From ZC4RG30 sp046047615 (lineage in GTDB: Bacteria > Pseudomonadota > Gammaproteobacteria > Steroidobacterales > Steroidobacteraceae), in assembly GCA_046047615.1 (NCBI GenBank), contig JBJOHO010000083.1, forward strand, positions 1 through 64,000: a DNA stretch of 64,000 nucleotides. Direction: 5' to 3'. Of the stretch, positions 53,917 through 62,310 are shown piece by piece (the first letter of the stretch is position 1; every line of letters begins with the position of its first letter). The translations under genes were made by a program, and so were the position numbers. The notes beneath the pieces were generated by a model. The model was not told the origin of the DNA, did not search any database, and worked only from the letters and a program-made list of their open reading frames with translations.

Positions 53917-55849
53917 CGAGCCGCGCCGCGTCCTCCGGCAACAGCAAGCCCGCGGCCACCTGTCTTGCCGCGGCCGCGCGCACGCGTTGCACGAACCCTT
54001 CATGGTCGCCGTAGCGTTCCTCGAGCGAGGGGCGCGGATCCTGGCGCCGCTCGCGCTCGGCACGGCTGCGCGCAAACGGGATGTAGCCCCCGTTGAAACC
54101 GCAGGCCCGGCCCTGCTCGAAGCCGCTGCGGGCCACGTTCCAGCCCAGGTAGCTGCCCAGTGGCACCTGCTGGTGCACGGTGACCACGCCGCTGGTCTCG
54201 TTGCCGTCGGCATCCACGCGCGGCACGCGCTGGGGCCAGTCCGCATCGAGCCGTGGCGGCAGCCACTCCATCTGCCCCGACACATCGGCGGCGCGGAATC
54301 CCGGGCCAAAGCCCTGCGCCGGGAAGGGGTGGAGGTGGCCATCGGGCAAGGGCTGGCCGAGGATGCGCGGGAACCCCATCGCCTGTGCCGTCGGTTCCAC
54401 CAGGTCGCCGGCGTCCAGCCGGGGCGCGCGTCCGGGCGGTGGCGGGGTACCGTCGCGCACCCAGGCCACCAAGGCCGCCGTGAGCGCACGCAGCGTGTCC
54501 GACATCGGATTGGGATTGGCCGGCAACAGGCAGCCCGGCGGAGGGTCGATCGGGCGCACCTCGAAGCCACCGCGGCCGCCGCCGTGCGTGGTGCCGGCGA
54601 TGTAGTAACGCACGACGTTGTCAGGCAGTCCGATGTCGCGGTCGGCCTGCAGGCCGACGAGGTCCGGCGACATGCGCAGGCCCCAGAATTCCGCCGAGCC
54701 GAAGACCTCCATGACCTTGGGGCAGCTGTCCGAGGCGCGGCATCGCTGCAGCAGGCTGCTGCTGCGGCCATCGCCCCGCGGATCGACATAGTCCCCCCAC
54801 CAGAGCGTGCCTTCGCTGCCCGCCTCGTAAGGGCCGGCAGCGCCACCCGGCACACCGAAACGCAGGTTCAGCGGTACCTGGCGCGCGGCGATGAAGGGCA
54901 GGATGCCATCAAAGACGCGGCCGCCCTGTTCACCGCGGTTGAAGCCCAGGTGCACGAAGCTGCGCAGGAAGTTGCCCGACTGCGAGGCCCCGAAGGCCAG
55001 CGCATGCCGGGGCCGCCGGCCCAGCGCGCCGCCCCGCAGGTGCTCGACCAGATCGCGGACAGCGGCAAAACCGATGCCCAGCACCGGCGGATCCTTCGCG
55101 AGGTATCGCAGCTCGTAGGCATAGCGCGGGTCGAAACCCTCGCGCAGGCACAGATGCCGGCCGTCAGGGCGACCCGGGAAGGCACTGCGCGAGCAGTCAG
55201 CGAACGTCCAATCGCGCCGCGGCACCAGCTCGCCGGTGGCATCGCCCGGCAGGCGTCGGCGCAAGGTTGCGGCGGCGTCATCCAGGGCCAGTGGCGGTGG
55301 CGCCGGCACGCCCGCGCCCAGGCCGCGCAGCAAGGGCCGGCTGCGTGCCGAGGAGGGCACATCGGTCCAGCGCACCAGCACCGGGCCGACCAGCGGCTGG
55401 CCATCGGGGCGGCGGGCAACGGGAACCTGCAGCGTCTGCAGACCAGCGGTGGGCGGGATGTCGCCTTGCCAACCGCTGACCAGATGGGCGTGGCCGGCCG
55501 CATCAGGCGTGGCCCTGCCATTGCCACGGTTCGGTACGTCGTAGAACAGCAGGCCGCTGTCCTGCGCCGGATCGACCGGCCGCACCAGCGAGAAGGTCGC
55601 CGAATACGCGACGCGACCGCGCGCGTTGCGGGGCGCAAGCCCGAGATCCGTGACCAGACGGTTCGCCGCCGTTGCCGGATCCAGCTCGCCGTGGACCGTG
55701 CCCGAAAGGCGTTCCTGTTCGAGCCCCCCCGCAACGGCCGGCGGCAACACTTCCCGCAACTTGACCTCGAGGCGCGTGACGGCAGCGGCGGCGGTCGCGG
55801 ACAGGCAGGCACCGCACAGCAGCGCCATGAGTGGAATGGCCGGCGTCAT
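53876..55849 (-). CDS. Exported alpha/beta-hydrolase-domain protein (Abhydrolase_10 type)
   Basis: 657 residues from the ATG at 55849, with a signal peptide ending near ATAAAA. LVRPVDPAQDSGLLFYDVPN and WQGDIPPTAGLQTLQVPVA near the start and the nucleophile elbow FGASQSGNFLRSFVHLGFN with YYIAGTTHGGGRGGFEV (His) match a large, poorly characterised secreted hydrolase family. Several cysteines (about eight) suggest periplasmic disulphides. It lies downstream of the barrel gene on the same strand. Confidence 0.83.
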   Translation of the reverse strand: MTPAIPLMALLCGACLSATAAAAVTRLEVKLREVLPPAVAGGLEQERLSGTVHGELDPATAANRLVTDLGLAPRNARGRVAYSATFSLVRPVDPAQDSGLLFYDVPNRGNGRATPDAAGHAHLVSGWQGDIPPTAGLQTLQVPVARRPDGQPLVGPVLVRWTDVPSSARSRPLLRGLGAGVPAPPPLALDDAAATLRRRLPGDATGELVPRRDWTFADCSRSAFPGRPDGRHLCLREGFDPRYAYELRYLAKDPPVLGIGFAAVRDLVEHLRGGALGRRPRHALAFGASQSGNFLRSFVHLGFNRGEQGGRVFDGILPFIAARQVPLNLRFGVPGGAAGPYEAGSEGTLWWGDYVDPRGDGRSSSLLQRCRASDSCPKVMEVFGSAEFWGLRMSPDLVGLQADRDIGLPDNVVRYYIAGTTHGGGRGGFEVRPIDPPPGCLLPANPNPMSDTLRALTAALVAWVRDGTPPPPGRAPRLDAGDLVEPTAQAMGFPRILGQPLPDGHLHPFPAQGFGPGFRAADVSGQMEWLPPRLDADWPQRVPRVDADGNETSGVVTVHQQVPLGSYLGWNVARSGFEQGRACGFNGGYIPFARSRAERERRQDPRPSLEERYGDHEGFVQRVRAAAARQVAAGLLLPEDAARLVSEAAASEVLLPR

Positions 55850-55883
55850 CGATCCCCCGTGTTCGGTCCGGATCGAGGATGCC

Positions 55884-56720
55884 CTAGAACGCGGCCCGCA
55901 GGAACAGCGCGGCTGTGGTCCCGGCCGCACGCAGGCGGCCGCTGTCGCCAGGCCGGGCACTGGTGGCGTCGATGTCCAGCCGCGTGACGCCGAGGCCGAC
56001 GGCGAGGTTGTCATGCCAGCGGTACTGCACATCAGCCTGCAGGCGCGCCAACGCCGCCTGGACCTGCCCGCGGCGGCCAGCGATGTACTGCACGCGGGCG
56101 TTGACGGACCAGCGCTCGCGGGGCAGCCAGGTGCCGTCCAGACCCAAGGTCGGCACCGGCAGCACGCCCTCGACCGCACGTGCACGCTGCAGGTCGGCGG
56201 ACTCGACCAGCGCCTCGCCCTCGCTCAGGCGCAGGCCCGCGCTCAGCGACAGTTCGCCGCGCTCGTCCTGATGCATGGCGCGGCTGTAGTCGAAGCCCAG
56301 GCTGCGCAGGCCGGCACGCGTATGCACGGTGCCACCCGCCGACCAACGCTCGTCGTCGATGACCAGCTCACGTGCGAGCACCCGGGTCGCGTCGCGCTGC
56401 ACGGCGACGTAGTCGATGCGCAGGCGGCTGAACTGGCCGAAGCGGAAGGCCAGCTCCGCCTGGAGGACATCACGCTGGCGCGGCACGCCGAGGTCGGTGA
56501 CGGCATCCAGCGCCGTGCCGGCGTAGTCGCCGTCGACGCGCATGCGCAGTGAGCCGTCTTCGAGGCCATAGCCGAGAGTGAGGGCAAAGCGGTCCGTCAG
56601 CGGGCTGGCCGCTGTGGTCCGCGGTGGCTGCAGCCGTTCCCGGCCCGGGACGGCGTCGGCCGCCAGGACCTTGGGGACTGCCGGAACCAGCAGGACCAGC
56701 GCATGCAGGAGAGGCTTCAT
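55884..56720 (-). CDS. Probable outer-membrane beta-barrel protein
   Basis: 278 residues with a signal peptide (MKPLLHALVLLVPAVPKVLA). The rest is a succession of amphipathic strands (RFALTLGYGLEDGSLRMRVD, RLRIDYVAVQRDATRVL, WSVNARVQYIAGRRGQVQ, LAVGLGVTRLDIDATS) and ends AALFLRAAF with the terminal phenylalanine used for barrel insertion. No family recognised. It is upstream of the exported hydrolase, which might share its compartment. Confidence 0.75.
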   Translation of the reverse strand: MKPLLHALVLLVPAVPKVLAADAVPGRERLQPPRTTAASPLTDRFALTLGYGLEDGSLRMRVDGDYAGTALDAVTDLGVPRQRDVLQAELAFRFGQFSRLRIDYVAVQRDATRVLARELVIDDERWSAGGTVHTRAGLRSLGFDYSRAMHQDERGELSLSAGLRLSEGEALVESADLQRARAVEGVLPVPTLGLDGTWLPRERWSVNARVQYIAGRRGQVQAALARLQADVQYRWHDNLAVGLGVTRLDIDATSARPGDSGRLRAAGTTAALFLRAAF

Positions 56721-56748
56721 GCCCCGATTCTGCGGGCGGCAGGGGCCG

Positions 56749-56781
56749 CCGGCGAACGTCGCCGTCCGGCGACGTCGCCGG
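56749..56781. repeat. Long GC-rich hairpin between rho and the barrel gene
   Basis: CCGGCGAACGTCGCCG (56749-56764) pairs with CGGCGACGTCGCCGG (56767-56781) around a two-base loop with a single bulged A. It lies 30-65 bases past the rho stop. No T-run follows on either strand, so it may be a transcript-stabilising or Rho-linked element rather than an intrinsic terminator. Confidence 0.5.
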
Positions 56782-56813
56782 AACAGCGACCTGCATCGGG
56801 CCCGCAGCGGGGC

Positions 56814-58274
56814 TCAGCGCTTCATCGCCTCGAAGAACTCGGCGTTGGTCTTGGTGTCCTTCATCTTGCCGAGCAGGAACTCGATGGCGGCGAGCTCGTC
56901 CATCGGATGCAGCAGCTTGCGCAGGATCCACATCTTCGCCAGCTCCGACGGATCGGTGATGAGCTCTTCCTTGCGGGTGCCGGAACGGTTGATGTTCACG
57001 GCCGGGAACACGCGCTTTTCGGCGATGCGGCGATCCAGGTGGATCTCGCTGTTTCCCGTGCCCTTGAACTCCTCGAAGATCACGTCGTCCATCTTCGAGC
57101 CGGTGTCGATGAGCGCCGTGGCGAGGATGGTCAGTGAGCCGCCTTCCTCGATGTTGCGCGCCGCGCCGAAGAAGCGCTTGGGGCGCTGCAGCGCATTGGC
57201 GTCGACGCCACCGGTGAGCACCTTGCCGGAACTGGGCACCACGGTGTTGTAGGCACGGGCCAGGCGGGTGATGGAATCCAGGAGGATCACCACGTCCTTC
57301 TTGTGCTCGACCAGCCGCTTGGCCTTCTCGATGACCATCTCGGCCACCTGCACATGCCGTGCGGCCGGTTCGTCGAAGGTCGAGGATACGACCTCACCCT
57401 TCACCGTGCGCTGCATCTCGGTGACCTCTTCCGGGCGCTCGTCGATGAGCAGCACGATGAGGTAGACCTCGGGATGGTTGGCGGTGATGGCCGTGGCGAT
57501 GTTCTGCAGCAGCATCGTCTTGCCCGCCTTGGGCGGGGAGACGATCAGGCCGCGCTGGCCCTTGCCGATCGGCGAGACCAGGTCGATGGTGCGGGCCGTC
57601 AGGTCCTCGGTGCTGCCATTGCCGCGCTCGAGCTTCAGCCGCTGCGTGGGATGGAAGGGCGTGAGGTTCTCGAACAGCACCTTGTTGCGGCTGCTTTCGG
57701 GCGAGTCGAAATTGATCTCGCCGACCTTCATCAGCGCAAAGTAGCGCTCGCCGTCCTTCGGCGGGCGGATGAGGCCGGAGATGGAGTCGCCGGTGCGCAG
57801 GTTGAAGCGGCGCACCTGCTGCGGGCTGATGTAGACGTCGTCCGGGCCGGCGAGGTAGCTGCCATCCGCGGAGCGCAGGAAGCCGAAACCGTCCTGCAGG
57901 ATCTCGATGACACCCTCGCCGTAGATGCGCTCGTCGTTGCGCGCATGGGCCTTGAGGATCGAGAAGATGATGTCCTGCTTGCGCGAGCGGGCCAGGCTCT
58001 CGAGGCCCATGGACTCGGCGACCTTGACCAGCTGGTTGATGGGCTTGGCCTTCAGGTCGTTGAGGCTCATCGACTTGCGCACCATCGCAAGCTCGGACGG
58101 GCTGATGATCTCGCCGTTGTCGGTCGGGTCGAACGGCTCCGGATCGTAGATCTCGTCCGGCCGGCCACCGACGTTGCCGTTGACGTTGCGATCGCCGCCG
58201 CCGCGGTTGCCGTCGCGGTGCCGCTGGCCCTTGCCCGAGCGGCGCCCGCCCTGGTTGCCGAGATAGCCCCTCAC
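56814..58274 (-). CDS. rho: Transcription termination factor Rho
   Basis: 486 residues from a GTG at 58274 that overlaps the trxA stop. The conserved body begins at MSLNDLKAKPINQLVKVAES (residue 69) and contains the RNA-binding LQDGFGFLRSADGSYLAGPD, Walker A VSPPKAGKTMLLQNIA, LIDERPEEVTEMQ and ARAYNTVVPSSGKVLTGG. The 68-residue N-terminal extension is rich in Arg, Gly, Asn and Asp, unlike E. coli Rho; a start at the ATG at 58070 would remove it. The extension is favoured because of the GTGA coupling and because related bacteria have similar ones. ATP-driven helicase that ends transcription. Confidence 0.97.
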   Translation of the reverse strand: MRGYLGNQGGRRSGKGQRHRDGNRGGGDRNVNGNVGGRPDEIYDPEPFDPTDNGEIISPSELAMVRKSMSLNDLKAKPINQLVKVAESMGLESLARSRKQDIIFSILKAHARNDERIYGEGVIEILQDGFGFLRSADGSYLAGPDDVYISPQQVRRFNLRTGDSISGLIRPPKDGERYFALMKVGEINFDSPESSRNKVLFENLTPFHPTQRLKLERGNGSTEDLTARTIDLVSPIGKGQRGLIVSPPKAGKTMLLQNIATAITANHPEVYLIVLLIDERPEEVTEMQRTVKGEVVSSTFDEPAARHVQVAEMVIEKAKRLVEHKKDVVILLDSITRLARAYNTVVPSSGKVLTGGVDANALQRPKRFFGAARNIEEGGSLTILATALIDTGSKMDDVIFEEFKGTGNSEIHLDRRIAEKRVFPAVNINRSGTRKEELITDPSELAKMWILRKLLHPMDELAAIEFLLGKMKDTKTNAEFFEAMKR

Positions 58275-58600
58275 AGGTTCGCGTCCAGGAAGGCCGCCAT
58301 CTGGGCCTTGCTGCCGGCGCCAACCTTCTGGGCCTGGACCGCGCCGCCCTTGAAGAGCATGAGCGTGGGAATGCTGCGCACGTTGAACTGGCGCGGGGTG
58401 GCGGGGTTCTCGTCGATGTTGATCTTGGCGATCTTGACGCGACCCTGGTAGTCGGCGGCCAACTGGTCGAGGATCGGACCGATCATCTTGCAGGGACCGC
58501 ACCACTCCGCCCAGAAGTCGAGCAGCACGGGTTCGGCGGAGCCGAGCACGTCGGCAGCGAAGGTCGCATCGGTGGTGTGGATGATCTGCGGACTGCTCAC
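58271..58600 (-). CDS. trxA: Thioredoxin 1
   Basis: 109 residues, the standard length, from a GTG at 58600. Active site DFWAEWCGPCKMIGPILDQL, cis-proline region VRSIPTLMLFKGG and ending FLDANL, as in E. coli TrxA. The GTG is preferred to the upstream ATG at 58627 because GGAGG (58608-58612, minus strand) lies seven bases before it and the ATG has no visible site. Cytoplasmic disulphide reductase and electron donor to DsbD. Upstream of and coupled to rho, as in E. coli. Confidence 0.98.
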   Translation of the reverse strand: MSSPQIIHTTDATFAADVLGSAEPVLLDFWAEWCGPCKMIGPILDQLAADYQGRVKIAKINIDENPATPRQFNVRSIPTLMLFKGGAVQAQKVGAGSKAQMAAFLDANL

Positions 58601-58757
58601 GGTGAGGCCTCCGGGTGCCTGTGACATTGCGTGGATGGAGAATGCCGGGACGGCGTGGCGCGGGGATTCTGGTGGCTGGAGCGGCGGGGCGGGTAAAACC
58701 CGGCGACGAACCGCGCTCGAGCGGTTAGACTCGGTGATTGAGGGATTCGGTGTTCAT

Positions 58758-58795
58758 CGGGCGGCGAGAAGGCCGCCTTGTCTGGCCCGTTTTTT
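58758..58795 (+). promoter_or_regulatory. Terminator-like hairpin with T-run in the rhlB leader
   Basis: CGGGC (58758-58762) can pair with GCCCG (58785-58789), directly followed by six T. Inside is a competing GGCGGC / GCCGCC stem (58760-58765 / 58772-58777). The element is about 60-100 bases before the rhlB ATG. It looks like a weak intrinsic terminator or attenuator; the two stems are mutually exclusive in part. Confidence 0.4.
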
Positions 58796-58856
58796 AAACC
58801 TTCCCTCTCCCGTTTGCAAGCATCCGGCGCAGACCGGCAGGAACACGCAGCACTCC

Positions 58857-60497
58857 ATGATCCTCGCATTCTTCAAGAAACTCCTCGGCCTCGGAACCGC
58901 CACCCCGGCGTCCAAGCCCTCCACGCAGCGCCCGGCGGACAACGCCGCCGCGGCTGAAGCCCCGCGCCGGCGGGGGCGTCGCGGTGGTCGCCGCCGCACC
59001 GAAGGCGACACCCCGCAGCATGACCGCCCTGAAGGGCAGACCGCAGGCGGCAACGCGCCCCGGGACGCCGGCCACCGGGACGGCGGCCGCGGCCCGCGTG
59101 GCCCGCGCCAGGGCGAGTCGCAGCGTCCGCCTCGCCAACGCCGCGAACGCGAGGCCGCACGCGCCGAAGACCTGGACCTCGCGCCCCCGGCACCGCCGAC
59201 GCAGCGCGCCATCATCGACCCCAACGCCCCCACCTACGCCAGTTTCGCGCTCCACCCGGACGTGCAGCGCAGCCTTGACGACGCCGGCTTCACGCACTGC
59301 ACGCCCATCCAGGCGCAGACGCTGCCCTTCGCCCTGACGGGGCGTGACGTGGCCGGCCAGGCGCAGACCGGCACCGGCAAGACCGCCGCGTTCCTGGTGT
59401 CGATGTTCCAGACGCTGCTCACGCGACCACCGCGTGGCGAGCGCAACGCACAGACGCTGCGCGGCATCGTCATCGCGCCGACGCGCGAACTGGCGGTGCA
59501 GATCCACAACGACGCAAAGCAGCTCGGCCGCCACACCGGCCTGCGCCTGGCCTGCGTGTTCGGCGGCGTGGACTACGACAAGCAGCGCAAGCAGTTCGAG
59601 GACGGCGTCGACGTGCTGATCGGCACACCCGGCCGCATCATCGACTTCTGGCGCCAGGGACTCTACGACCTGCGCCAGATCGAGGTCGTGGTGCTGGACG
59701 AGGCGGACCGCATGTTCGACCTTGGCTTCATCGACGACATCCGCCGCCTGCTGCGGCGCATGCCGGCACCGGCCGAGCGCCAGTCGATGCTGTTCTCCGC
59801 GACCCTCTCGCAGCGCGTCCTCGAACTGGCCTACGAGGACATGAACAACCCGGAGCTGATCCGCATCGAACCGGACCGTGTCACGGCCGACAAGGTCCGG
59901 CAGGTGATCTACTTCCCCGCGATGGAAGAGAAGCTGCCGCTGCTGATCGGCATGCTGCGCAGCGCCGACGCCCACCGCACCATGGTGTTCGTCAACACGC
60001 GCCGCATGGCGGATCGCCTCGAGGACGTGCTGCGGGCGAACCAGATCAATGCCCAGGCGGTCTCCGGCGACGTGCCGCAGAACAAGCGGCTGCGTTACCT
60101 CAAGGAGTTCCACAGCGGGGAGCTCAAGGTGCTGATTGCGACGGACGTGGCGTCGCGTGGCCTGCACATCCCCGACGTCAGCCACGTCTACAACTTCGAC
60201 CTGCCGCAGGACTGCGCCGACTACGTGCACCGCATCGGCCGTACGGCACGTGCCGGCGCCGACGGCGATGCCATCAGCTTCGGCTGCGAGGATTACGCGC
60301 ACTGCCTGCCGGAGATCGAAAAGTACATCGGGCACACCATTCCCCGCGGCAGCCTGACGGCGGAACTGATGGCCTCCGATGTCATCTTCCCGAAGCACCG
60401 TCCCCGCGAAGACGCGCCGCGGCGCGGCGGTGGCGGTGGTGGTGGCGGGCGCGGAGGCCCGAGGCGCGGTGGTCCGCCACGCGGAGGCCGGCGCTGA
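58857..60497 (+). CDS. rhlB: DEAD-box RNA helicase RhlB
   Basis: 546 residues. All DEAD-box motifs are present: FTHCTPIQAQTLPFAL (Q), AQTGTGKTAAF (I), APTRELAVQ, GTPGRIIDF, VLDEADRMFD (II), SATLS (III), TDVASRGLHIPDV and HRIGRTARAG (VI). A basic, Arg/Gly-rich N-terminal region (about residues 15-105) and an RGG-rich tail (last ~25 residues) extend it beyond the 421 residues of E. coli RhlB. Placement divergent from trxA-rho is the conserved rhlB position and supports the name over RhlE. It unwinds RNA for degradation. Confidence 0.93.
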   Translation: MILAFFKKLLGLGTATPASKPSTQRPADNAAAAEAPRRRGRRGGRRRTEGDTPQHDRPEGQTAGGNAPRDAGHRDGGRGPRGPRQGESQRPPRQRREREAARAEDLDLAPPAPPTQRAIIDPNAPTYASFALHPDVQRSLDDAGFTHCTPIQAQTLPFALTGRDVAGQAQTGTGKTAAFLVSMFQTLLTRPPRGERNAQTLRGIVIAPTRELAVQIHNDAKQLGRHTGLRLACVFGGVDYDKQRKQFEDGVDVLIGTPGRIIDFWRQGLYDLRQIEVVVLDEADRMFDLGFIDDIRRLLRRMPAPAERQSMLFSATLSQRVLELAYEDMNNPELIRIEPDRVTADKVRQVIYFPAMEEKLPLLIGMLRSADAHRTMVFVNTRRMADRLEDVLRANQINAQAVSGDVPQNKRLRYLKEFHSGELKVLIATDVASRGLHIPDVSHVYNFDLPQDCADYVHRIGRTARAGADGDAISFGCEDYAHCLPEIEKYIGHTIPRGSLTAELMASDVIFPKHRPREDAPRRGGGGGGGGRGGPRRGGPPRGGRR

Positions 60498-60518
60498 GAC
60501 AGGCCGGTGGACTGTCGG

Positions 60519-61187
60519 CTAGGCGATCTCGGCCACGGCGCGGACCCAATCGAAGCGCGATGGCGGGTCCTTGTCAGGACGGGTGCTGTCAGGCGCGGTG
60601 ACGGCCACGAGGCAGGCCACGCCAGCGTCGGCAGCCGCCTCCAGTACGCGCAGGTTGTCATCGAGAAAGGCCGTGCGCCCGGGGTCGAAGGTCTCGGCGC
60701 GGCGGAAACCCGCCCAGAACTGCGGATCCTCCTTGGGGGCCCCGAATCCGTGCGAGCTCCAGGCAGCGTCCAGATGATCGGTCACGCGCAGTTGCGCATC
60801 CTTGATCCGCAGCACCTGCGGGTGGGAATTGGTGGCCAGCACGAGCCGCCGGCCCGCAGCGCGCTGCCGCCGCAGGAACGCCTGCGCACCGGGCAGCCAG
60901 GCCGCCCGCCAGGCATGTTCGGTCTTCAGCAGGGCCAGGTCCATGTCGAGCGTGCGCGACCAATGGTCGAGGCAATACCAGGGCAAGGTGTGCTCGACGG
61001 CGGCGAACAGCGGCGCCAGGTCCGCGGCCGCCTGCTGCACGCTCAGCCCGTTGCGCGATGCGAAGGCTTCCGGCACGACCTGCAGCCAGAAATGGTTGTC
61101 GAAGGCCAGGTCGAGCAAGGTGCCATCGAGATCCAGCAGCAGCGTGTCGATGTGAGCGGGCAGGCGGTCGATTCGCGAGGGTGTCAT
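60519..61187 (-). CDS. yrfG: HAD-family phosphatase, YrfG-like (GMP/IMP nucleotidase)
   Basis: 222 residues, the same length as E. coli YrfG. HAD motif I is LLLDLDGTLLDL, motif II LVLATNSHP, motif III lysine near GAPKEDPQFW and motif IV RTAFLDDNLRVLEAA. NHFWLQVVPEAFA after motif I is typical of this subgroup, which hydrolyses purine mononucleotides. The ATG at 61187 overlaps the ATG of the divergent gene. Convergent with rhlB, 21 bases apart. Confidence 0.88.
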   Translation of the reverse strand: MTPSRIDRLPAHIDTLLLDLDGTLLDLAFDNHFWLQVVPEAFASRNGLSVQQAAADLAPLFAAVEHTLPWYCLDHWSRTLDMDLALLKTEHAWRAAWLPGAQAFLRRQRAAGRRLVLATNSHPQVLRIKDAQLRVTDHLDAAWSSHGFGAPKEDPQFWAGFRRAETFDPGRTAFLDDNLRVLEAAADAGVACLVAVTAPDSTRPDKDPPSRFDWVRAVAEIA

Positions 61188-62049
61188 GGCGCCGCATGAT
61201 ACGGCGCCCTTCCGGCTCGTCGATCTCCACACGCACAGCCACTGTTCCGATGGCGTCCTGTCGCCAGCGGCGTTGGCCGCCGAGGCCGCACGGCGGCGAC
61301 TGGCGGTGCTGGCGCTGACGGATCACGACACCACGGCCGGCTGCGCCGAGGCCGCTGCGGCCTGCCAGGCACACGACATCCGCTTCTTCCCGGGCGCGGA
61401 ATTGACCTGCAGCTGGCGGGACCGGGAAATCCACGTGGTCGCACTGGGCATCGACACCGCGTCCGCCACCTTGCAGGCGCAACTGGCGGCGACCCACGCG
61501 GCACGGCAGGCGCGCATCCGTGCCATCGACGCCCGCCTGCTGCAGCTGCCCGCCCTGCAGGGCCGCAGCCTGCTCACGGACCTGGCGGCGGACGGCGCTG
61601 TGCCCACGCGTCTGCACCTCGCCCGCGCGCTCGTACGGCGCGGTCTTGCCGCCGGCGTCCAGGCCGCGTTCGACCGCTACCTCGGACGCGGCACGCCGGG
61701 TCATGTTCCGGCGCACTGGGCAGCGTTGGAAGAGGCGGTCAGCGCCATCCGTGCTGCCGGCGGCCGTGCCGTGCTGGCCCACGCCCACCGCTACCGCTTT
61801 TCCAACGGCCAGCTGGGGCAACTCTGCCAGGCCTTCCGTGATGCGGGCGGCGACGGCCTCGAGGTGAGCATCGCCGGCACCTCGCCCAACGACACGGCAC
61901 GTCTGCTGCAGCACGCACGCCGCACGGGCCTCGCCGGCTCCATCGCCTCGGACTTCCACGAGCCCGGCGTGCCATGGCGGCCGCTGGGCCGCTTGGATAA
62001 GCTACCCGACGGGATCACGCCGATCCTGACCCTCCTGCAACCGGCCTGA
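61186..62049 (+). CDS. PHP-domain phosphoesterase, YciV/RNase AM-like
   Basis: 287 residues from the ATG at 61186. PHP metal-binding motifs: LVDLHTHSHCSDGVLSP, LALTDHDTTAG, FFPGAELTC, REIHVVALGI, AVLAHAHRYRF and SDFHEP. This matches the YciV group, which in E. coli acts as a 5'-3' exonuclease and 3',5'-nucleotide bisphosphate phosphatase. The start codon shares the tetranucleotide CATG with the divergent YrfG-like gene. Confidence 0.92.
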   Translation: MAPHDTAPFRLVDLHTHSHCSDGVLSPAALAAEAARRRLAVLALTDHDTTAGCAEAAAACQAHDIRFFPGAELTCSWRDREIHVVALGIDTASATLQAQLAATHAARQARIRAIDARLLQLPALQGRSLLTDLAADGAVPTRLHLARALVRRGLAAGVQAAFDRYLGRGTPGHVPAHWAALEEAVSAIRAAGGRAVLAHAHRYRFSNGQLGQLCQAFRDAGGDGLEVSIAGTSPNDTARLLQHARRTGLAGSIASDFHEPGVPWRPLGRLDKLPDGITPILTLLQPA

Positions 62050-62075
62050 GCGGTTGCGTCACCCGGATACCCGTC

Positions 62076-62303
62076 ATGCAGGACCCGCCCGGGGATGAAA
62101 ATGACATCGAACTGCTGCGCAGCCACGAACGCCTGCGCCAGTTGCGCATCGAACATCGCGACCTCGACCAGATCATCGAGCGGCTGGTGCTCGACCTGAC
62201 CAGCGACGAGATGCAGATACGCCGCCTCAAGAAGCGCAAGCTGATGCTCAAGGACCAGATACAGCGCCTCGAAAGCCGTCTCATCCCCGACCTCAACGCC
62301 TGA
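62076..62303 (+). CDS. DUF465 (YdcH-like) small coiled-coil protein
   Basis: 75 residues, strongly helical and charged, with the C-terminal LKKRKLMLKDQIQRLESRL characteristic of DUF465/YdcH. Function unknown. It lies 26 bases after the PHP gene and 7 bases before the MscS gene, so it is probably part of the same operon. Confidence 0.85.
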   Translation: MQDPPGDENDIELLRSHERLRQLRIEHRDLDQIIERLVLDLTSDEMQIRRLKKRKLMLKDQIQRLESRLIPDLNA

Positions 62304-62310
62304 GGCTGCC

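Noticed and set aside
58601..58627. ATG at 58627 as the trxA start
   Set aside because: No ribosome-binding site precedes it, while GGAGG lies seven bases before the GTG at 58600 and the shorter protein matches the normal TrxA length.
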